From: an uncultured Acetatifactor sp.
GTDB lineage: Bacteria > Bacillota > Clostridia > Lachnospirales > Lachnospiraceae
Assembly: GCA_910586775.1 (NCBI GenBank)
Contig: CAJUJN010000005.1
Coordinates: 1 to 64,000, forward strand
Reading direction: 5' to 3'
Length of the DNA: 64,000 nt
Both the position numbers and the translations under genes were made by a program. The notes under the pieces were generated by a model that was not told the DNA's origin, did not search any database, and was given only the letters and a program-made list of their open reading frames with translations. Shown here in pieces: positions 59,639 through 64,000 of this stretch. How positions within the stretch are numbered: the stretch's first letter is position 1; each line of letters starts with the position of its first letter.

Positions 59639-60439
59639 TTACACCAGCCTGCCCACAGTTATGCTTACGGCCAGATAAACGAAAATGCACAGATATCCCG
59701 CTCTGTCCCGGCTTTGATACACCAACGGCTTCATCTTCGTCCTGCCGTCTCCGCCCTGGTAGCACCTGGCTTCCATTGCCATGGCCAGGTCGTTAGCCCT
59801 GCGGAACGCGGAGATAAACAGAGGCACCAACAGCGGCACCAGTGCCTTTGCCCGTTTTAGCAGGCTGCCGCTCTCGAAATCCGCTCCCCTGGCAATCTGA
59901 GCTTTCATGATCTTATCCGTTTCTTCCATTAATATCGGTATAAAGCGCAGCGCAATGGACATGATCATCGCCACCTCATGCACCGGCACATGAAATACCT
60001 TCAGCGGTTTCATCATCTTCTCCATGCCGTCCGTCAGATTATTGGGCGTAGTAGTCAATGTCATGACGGAAGAACCGATAATCAACAGCGTCAGCCGGAT
60101 TGTCATGGTAATCGCAGTCCGCAGTCCTTCGACCGTAATGGTCAATTTCCAGAAAGACACAAGTTCCGTACCCGGTATCAGAAACAGATTAAACACCACC
60201 GTTATCAGCAACAGAAATAGAATGGATTTCATGCCCTTTACCATAAATTTAAACGGCACATGGGACAACCGGATGACAAGTCCCAGGAAAAGCGCCGCAA
60301 TGACATATCCCCAGAAATTCCGAAAGAAAAATAATGAAATAATGTAAAGCAGCGTCCCGCCCAGCTTTACCCGCGGATCCATCTTATGTATCAATGATTC
60401 CGTCTGATAATATTGTCCTATTGTAATATCTCTCAGCAT
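59639..60439 (-). CDS. ecfT: Energy-coupling factor transporter transmembrane protein EcfT
   Basis: 266 residues. TM scaffold of the ECF vitamin/micronutrient importers. It shows DPRVKLGGTLLYII, several membrane helices, and the two coupling motifs with Ala-Arg-Gly: AQIARGADFESG and the ending MAMEARCYQGGDGRTKM. It works with EcfA1 and EcfA2 encoded just upstream and with separate S components. Confidence 0.95.
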   Translation of the reverse strand: MLRDITIGQYYQTESLIHKMDPRVKLGGTLLYIISLFFFRNFWGYVIAALFLGLVIRLSHVPFKFMVKGMKSILFLLLITVVFNLFLIPGTELVSFWKLTITVEGLRTAITMTIRLTLLIIGSSVMTLTTTPNNLTDGMEKMMKPLKVFHVPVHEVAMIMSIALRFIPILMEETDKIMKAQIARGADFESGSLLKRAKALVPLLVPLFISAFRRANDLAMAMEARCYQGGDGRTKMKPLVYQSRDRAGYLCIFVYLAVSITVGRLV

Positions 60440-60476
60440 AATGCTCCTTACCCTTATTCGTGAACATCCTTATCCT

Positions 60477-61358
60477 TCATTTTTGCACTGTATTATAAAA
60501 TACCCGCTTGTTCCACGGAAGCGCCTTCTGCACAGTTGCAACCGCTTCCTCAATGGTAGTAGCACCGGTATCCACGTCAAATCCCCTGCTCCTCAACTCA
60601 TGAAGGATATAGGTAACCTGAGGCGCTGCCAGCCCGATTTCCTCCAGCTCCTTATAATTGGAAAACACTTTCTTCGGTGCATCGTCATACATAACCCGGC
60701 CTTTATTCATGACCACAATTCTGTCTACATATTCCGCCACATCCTCCATACTGTGGGAAACCAGCAAAATCGTCATTCCCGTCTCCGTCTGAAGCTGTTT
60801 GATCTGGTGCAGGATTTCGTCTCTTCCCTTCGGGTCCAGACCTGCAGTGGGCTCATCGAGAATCAGCACTTCCGGCTCCATGGCCAGAACCCCCGCAATC
60901 GCCACTCTCCGCTTCTGTCCGCCGGAAAGTTCAAAGGGTGACTGATAATACAGCTCCATCGGCAGCCCCACCTTACGCAGCGCGTCAAAGGCCTTAAGCT
61001 CCGCTTCCTTTTTATCCAGGCCAAGGTTTTTCGGGCCAAAGCATACATCGCTGAGCACGTCTATCTCAAAAAGCTGATATTCAGGATACTGGAATACCAG
61101 CCCCACTTTGCTGCGCAGCTTTTTCATGCTGTAATCTTTATCGTAAATATCTTCGCCGTTAAAATAGATATGTCCCGATGTCGCCTTCAGCAGACCGTTC
61201 AGATGCTGCACCAGAGTGGATTTTCCGGAGCCGGTATGCCCTATGATCCCCATGAACTGTCCATCGGGAATCTGCAGGCAGACATCGTCCAACGCCTTCA
61301 CTTCCAGAGGCGTGTCCCCGCCGTATACATAGTTTATATGATCCAAAATAATCGACAT
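60477..61358 (-). CDS. ecfA2: Energy-coupling factor transporter ATPase EcfA2
   Basis: 293 residues. Walker A GHTGSGKSTLVQH, Q-loop VFQYPEYQLFE, signature LSGGQKRRVAIAG, Walker B VLILDEPTAGLDPKG, H-loop VSHSME. The downstream position and the QYPEYQLFE Q-loop mark it as the EcfA2 type. Spacing to ecfT is about 37 nt. Confidence 0.95.
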   Translation of the reverse strand: MSIILDHINYVYGGDTPLEVKALDDVCLQIPDGQFMGIIGHTGSGKSTLVQHLNGLLKATSGHIYFNGEDIYDKDYSMKKLRSKVGLVFQYPEYQLFEIDVLSDVCFGPKNLGLDKKEAELKAFDALRKVGLPMELYYQSPFELSGGQKRRVAIAGVLAMEPEVLILDEPTAGLDPKGRDEILHQIKQLQTETGMTILLVSHSMEDVAEYVDRIVVMNKGRVMYDDAPKKVFSNYKELEEIGLAAPQVTYILHELRSRGFDVDTGATTIEEAVATVQKALPWNKRVFYNTVQK

Positions 61359-61426
61359 ATGTTACCTCTTTTTTGTATTTCTTCCTCTTATATCAGCCCA
61401 ATCTGTCCGCAGACTTATTCGGAAAC

Positions 61427-62290
61427 TCATTCCTTTCTGCCGGCCAGACGGCACAGGGCATCTGCCAGTTCCTCCGTAGTCAAAATACCGTCAGGCAGCG
61501 CAATCCCCCTCTGCTGCAGTTCATAGGCCAACAGTGTCACCTGAGGTACATCCAGACGCAGATTTTTCAGCTTTTCCACCTGTGAAAAAATCTCTCTCGG
61601 TGTTCCCTCCATTGCAACTTTTCCGCCGTCCATGACAAATACCCTGTGCGCATGGATGATCTCTTCCATGTAATGCGTGATCAGTATCACCGTAATCCCT
61701 TCCACCTGATTCAGACCGCGGACCGCACGAATGACCTCCTTTCGCCCCTGGGGGTCCAACATGGCTGTCGGCTCATCCAGCACGATACATTTGGGGTGCA
61801 TCGCCAGTACACCGGCAATGGAAACTCGCTGCTTCTGACCGCCGGAAAGCTTATTGGGGGAATGCTTTCGATATTCATACATTCCTACCGCTTTCAGGCT
61901 CTCTTCCACACGTTCCCAGATTTCCCTTGTGGGCACGCCCATATTTTCGGGTCCGAAGCCCACGTCCTCTTCCACGACCTGGCCTATAATCTGGTTATCC
62001 GGATTCTGAAATACCATGCCCGCAGTCTGACGGATATTCCAGACCTGGGACACATTATTGGTGTCCATTCCATCCACCCACACTGTTCCTTCCGTGGGAT
62101 ACAGAATGGCATTGATATGCTTGGCCAAAGTGGATTTCCCGGAGCCGTTATGGCCCAGGATTGCTATGAACTCCCCCTGCTCCACATCCAGGTCTACCTG
62201 GTCTACAGCTGTGGTAATCCCCTCCACATTGCCCTCTTCATCGCGCCTGATATATTCGTATGTTAATTTTTCTGTTCTGACTATTTTCAT
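61427..62290 (-). CDS. ecfA1: Energy-coupling factor transporter ATPase EcfA1
   Basis: 287 residues. Walker A GHNGSGKSTLAKHIN, Q-loop VFQNPDNQIIG, signature LSGGQKQRVSIAG, Walker B CIVLDEPTAMLDPQG, H-loop ITHYMEE. First gene of the ecfA1-ecfA2-ecfT-truA-rplM-rpsI run. The start at 62290 (MKIVRTEKL) is used since AAGGAATTCC is just upstream; the frame extends 6 codons further without benefit. Confidence 0.95.
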   Translation of the reverse strand: MKIVRTEKLTYEYIRRDEEGNVEGITTAVDQVDLDVEQGEFIAILGHNGSGKSTLAKHINAILYPTEGTVWVDGMDTNNVSQVWNIRQTAGMVFQNPDNQIIGQVVEEDVGFGPENMGVPTREIWERVEESLKAVGMYEYRKHSPNKLSGGQKQRVSIAGVLAMHPKCIVLDEPTAMLDPQGRKEVIRAVRGLNQVEGITVILITHYMEEIIHAHRVFVMDGGKVAMEGTPREIFSQVEKLKNLRLDVPQVTLLAYELQQRGIALPDGILTTEELADALCRLAGRKE

Positions 62291-62715
62291 GGAATTCCTT
62301 TCTTCCATTATGATTTCATCTGCTATAACGCTTTCTCAACCTGCTGACTCACATTATATTAAATTTCCGTAAGAATTACAACTATTTTCACATCTGAATC
62401 GGCAATTTATACCGCAGCGCTTTATACTGCATGTCAAATGGATTGTGCGGTGCTATAACAAAATTGCCGCGATTTCGTTGCTGCCAGAACATATCACGGG
62501 CATGGCAGGGACGAAAGAGGTTAGCTTCCCCAAACATTTGCAACCGCACAGATGGAACATATGAGACCTGAATGAATAAGCAATATATGTTACTACAGTA
62601 TAGGAGAAAAAACAACAAATAAATGCGTTCATGAGTATACAAAATTCCTTTCCTGTGCTATTCTAAACAAAGGGGACAATTTTATCCCTTTCCCCTTATA
62701 TCGAAAGGAGCTTTC
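62291..62715. other. Divergent intergenic region between ecfA1 and the M15 peptidase
   Basis: AT-rich at 62340-62400 and 62580-62640, which should contain the two promoters. A minus-strand 84-codon frame (62388-62642, ending ALRYKLPIQM) lacks a ribosome binding site and is not called. Confidence 0.4.
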
Positions 62716-63675
62716 ATGGACAGAAACAAAATCATCAAAATGGTGGTCATACTGGCAGCCATCGTTGTCATTGCCACCAGCTTTTCCAAATATTTGCGCA
62801 GAGACTCCATGAGCCTGGCCGAATATGCCCGGCTTCAGGGCATACAGGAGACGCAACCGCCGGAGCCATCACCCCGGCTATCCCCGGAACCCTCGCCTGA
62901 GTCATCCCCGGAACCCTCGCCCGAGCCTCTGTCGTCTCCGTCTGCCCCTCCGGCTGAAGAAACCTCTTCTCCGACTCCCGGCAGCCCGGAAGATATCCCC
63001 CAGGGCTCCACGCTTCTGACCGGCGCTTCCCTGAATGGCAATTCCCAGTTGGAGCAGCGCGTCCTGTTGGAGGACGGATTTTATTATGAGCCGCTTTCCT
63101 CTCAGCTTTGCCGTTATATCACCGGCGTTTCTTATCCTGCTTCCGAAGGAGACGAAGAAGCCGAGCCGAAGATTACTTTCGAGGAGCTCCGCTATGTACA
63201 CATCCTGCATTATGATTTTGACGGAAATCCCACTGAAGGCGAATTAATTTGCAATGAATCCATCGCTCAGGACCTTGTGGAAATTTTTCACGAGCTTTAC
63301 CGGAATGAATATCAGTTGGAAAAAGTTCTGCTGATTGACGAATATGACGGCGATGACAATGCCTCCATGGAAGACAATAACACTTCCTGCTTTAATTACC
63401 GCACGGTGGAGGGAAGCACCAACCTGTCCAGGCACGCCCTGGGACTGGCAATCGATATTAATCCGTTGTACAATCCGTATATCACATACACGGAAAACGG
63501 TGAAGAAAATATCCTGCCCGCCTCAGCTTCCGCCTACGCTGACCGTTCTGCAGGCTTTCCCTATAAGATAGACGAGAACGACCTGTGCTATAAACTGTTT
63601 ATACAGCACGGCTTTACCTGGGGAGGCAATTGGAATAACGTAAAAGATTATCAGCATTTTCAGAAATCCGAATAG
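62716..63675 (+). CDS. M15-family peptidase (D,D- or L,D-carboxypeptidase-like)
   Basis: 319 residues. A short basic N-terminus and one membrane helix (about 8-24), a Ser-Pro-Glu repeat stalk (about 50-95), then an M15-type zinc peptidase domain: LSRHALGLAIDINP (zinc His and Asp, about residues 238-250), a tyrosine/asparagine region, and GFTWGGNWNNVKDYQHFQ with the last zinc His near the C-terminus. It should act on peptidoglycan stem peptides outside the membrane. It sits on the + strand between rplQ and ecfA1, which are normally adjacent. AAAGGAG lies upstream of the ATG. Confidence 0.88.
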   Translation: MDRNKIIKMVVILAAIVVIATSFSKYLRRDSMSLAEYARLQGIQETQPPEPSPRLSPEPSPESSPEPSPEPLSSPSAPPAEETSSPTPGSPEDIPQGSTLLTGASLNGNSQLEQRVLLEDGFYYEPLSSQLCRYITGVSYPASEGDEEAEPKITFEELRYVHILHYDFDGNPTEGELICNESIAQDLVEIFHELYRNEYQLEKVLLIDEYDGDDNASMEDNNTSCFNYRTVEGSTNLSRHALGLAIDINPLYNPYITYTENGEENILPASASAYADRSAGFPYKIDENDLCYKLFIQHGFTWGGNWNNVKDYQHFQKSE

Positions 63676-63720
63676 CAAAAAGGAGAACCGATGCTCTCAC
63701 ATTGGCTCTCCGATTTTTAT
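63676..63720. terminator. Bidirectional intrinsic terminator
   Basis: GGAGAACCGATG-CTCTCA-CATTGGCTCTCC with AAAAA before and GATTTTTAT after, serving the M15 peptidase on + and rplQ on minus. Confidence 0.85.
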
Positions 63721-63754
63721 ATCACGACACTTTTTAATATAAGTTTTCTTACGT

Positions 63755-64000
63755 TTATACCAACTCCAGAATTACTTCCATAGCCGCATCGCCCTTACGG
63801 GGACCAACCTTGATAATCCTGGTATAACCGCCCTTGCGGTCTGCGTACCTGGGACCGTACTCATCAAAAAGCTTGGCAACCAGATCCACATTCTTTGTAT
63901 TGCGCTTTCTTCCGGCAACCTCATTGGGAACTTCCACAACAGGATAAAGCACGCTCAGAATCTTACGCCTTACATGCATTCTGGAAGGCTGATCCTTCTT
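63755..64000 (-). CDS. rplQ: 50S ribosomal protein L17 (3' part, runs off the window)
   Basis: The last ~81 codons of L17, open through the window edge (frame continues ...KKDQPSRMHVRRKILSV). Recognised by VAGRKRNTKNVDLVAKLFDEYGPRYADRKGGYTRIIKVGPRKGDAAMEVILEL, quoted here only by its segments VPNEVAGRKRNT and YTRIIKVGPRKGDAA. It should follow rpoA outside the window. Confidence 0.95.
   Translation of the reverse strand, partial: KKDQPSRMHVRRKILSVLYPVVEVPNEVAGRKRNTKNVDLVAKLFDEYGPRYADRKGGYTRIIKVGPRKGDAAMEVILELV

Noticed and set aside
62388..62642. 84-codon minus-strand frame upstream of ecfA1
   Set aside because: No ribosome binding site before its ATG and no recognisable domain. It lies in the divergent promoter region; could be a fragment of a repeated sequence but cannot be shown here.

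Overview
The window looks like chromosomal DNA of an anaerobic Firmicute of the class Clostridia, most likely a gut Lachnospiraceae. The reasons are the strong AGGAGG-type ribosome binding sites, moderately high GC with sharply AT-rich islands, the gene order rplQ / ecfA1-ecfA2-ecfT / truA / rplM-rpsI, an XrtK-type exosortase, and a long class C sortase pilus locus. No rRNA, CRISPR array, intact transposase or recombinase gene was seen. One tRNA gene, tRNA-Leu(CAG), is present.

Layout. 1-1.7 kb holds gene debris: an AAA-ATPase-like fragment joined to an Hsp70 fragment, and a frameshifted GNAT acetyltransferase. 1.8-6.7 kb is a minus-strand group (DUF454 membrane protein, YgbA-like protein, CydC- and CydD-like ABC exporter halves) behind a promoter with two dyads. 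7.2-9.7 kb is a BlaI/BlaR1-type sensor pair with two operator dyads on its promoter. 9.7-11.5 kb has a ~190-bp hairpin element and an AT-rich three-gene cassette of unknown function. 11.6-15.1 kb is an esterase / DUF6320 / acyltransferase group, followed by tRNA-Leu. 15.9-21.7 kb is a peptide ABC importer with fused ATPases. 23-26.2 kb is a VIT-VWA surface protein plus its dedicated exosortase K. 26.4-38 kb is a mixed group: amidohydrolase, GH2 remnant, folD, secreted trypsin-like protease, CapA-like protein, an SDR, a TPR-DUF4037-DUF4125 protein, PAP2 phosphatase and an Rpn nuclease remnant.

38.5-56.0 kb, all on the minus strand, is a sortase-assembled pilus locus. In transcription order it has a small uncharacterised protein, a BTAD-type regulator, an intrinsic terminator, a relative of the first protein, a coiled-coil protein, a Ser/Lys signal peptidase, a giant LPETG protein with about 18 HxHxxxC repeats, an LPSTG major pilin, a class C sortase, a minor pilin-like protein, two SipW-type exported proteins, two further membrane-anchored surface proteins and a SipW-type signal peptidase.

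The most interesting stretch is 55.97-57.7 kb. Two ~29-bp inverted repeats with an 18-bp identical core flank a ~157-bp segment that carries a good promoter (TTGCAA-17-TATAAT) pointing away from the pilus locus. This has the architecture of an invertible promoter caught in the OFF orientation; flipping it would place the promoter just upstream of the regulator genes. Directly beyond it lies an AT-rich type III toxin-antitoxin locus: two 52-nt ToxI-like repeats, a terminator and a ToxN/AbiQ-like toxin. A second, toxin-less ToxI-plus-terminator unit sits next to the inverted repeat. The window ends with housekeeping genes (rpsI, rplM, truA, ecfT, ecfA2, ecfA1), an inserted opposite-strand M15 peptidase and the 3' part of rplQ.
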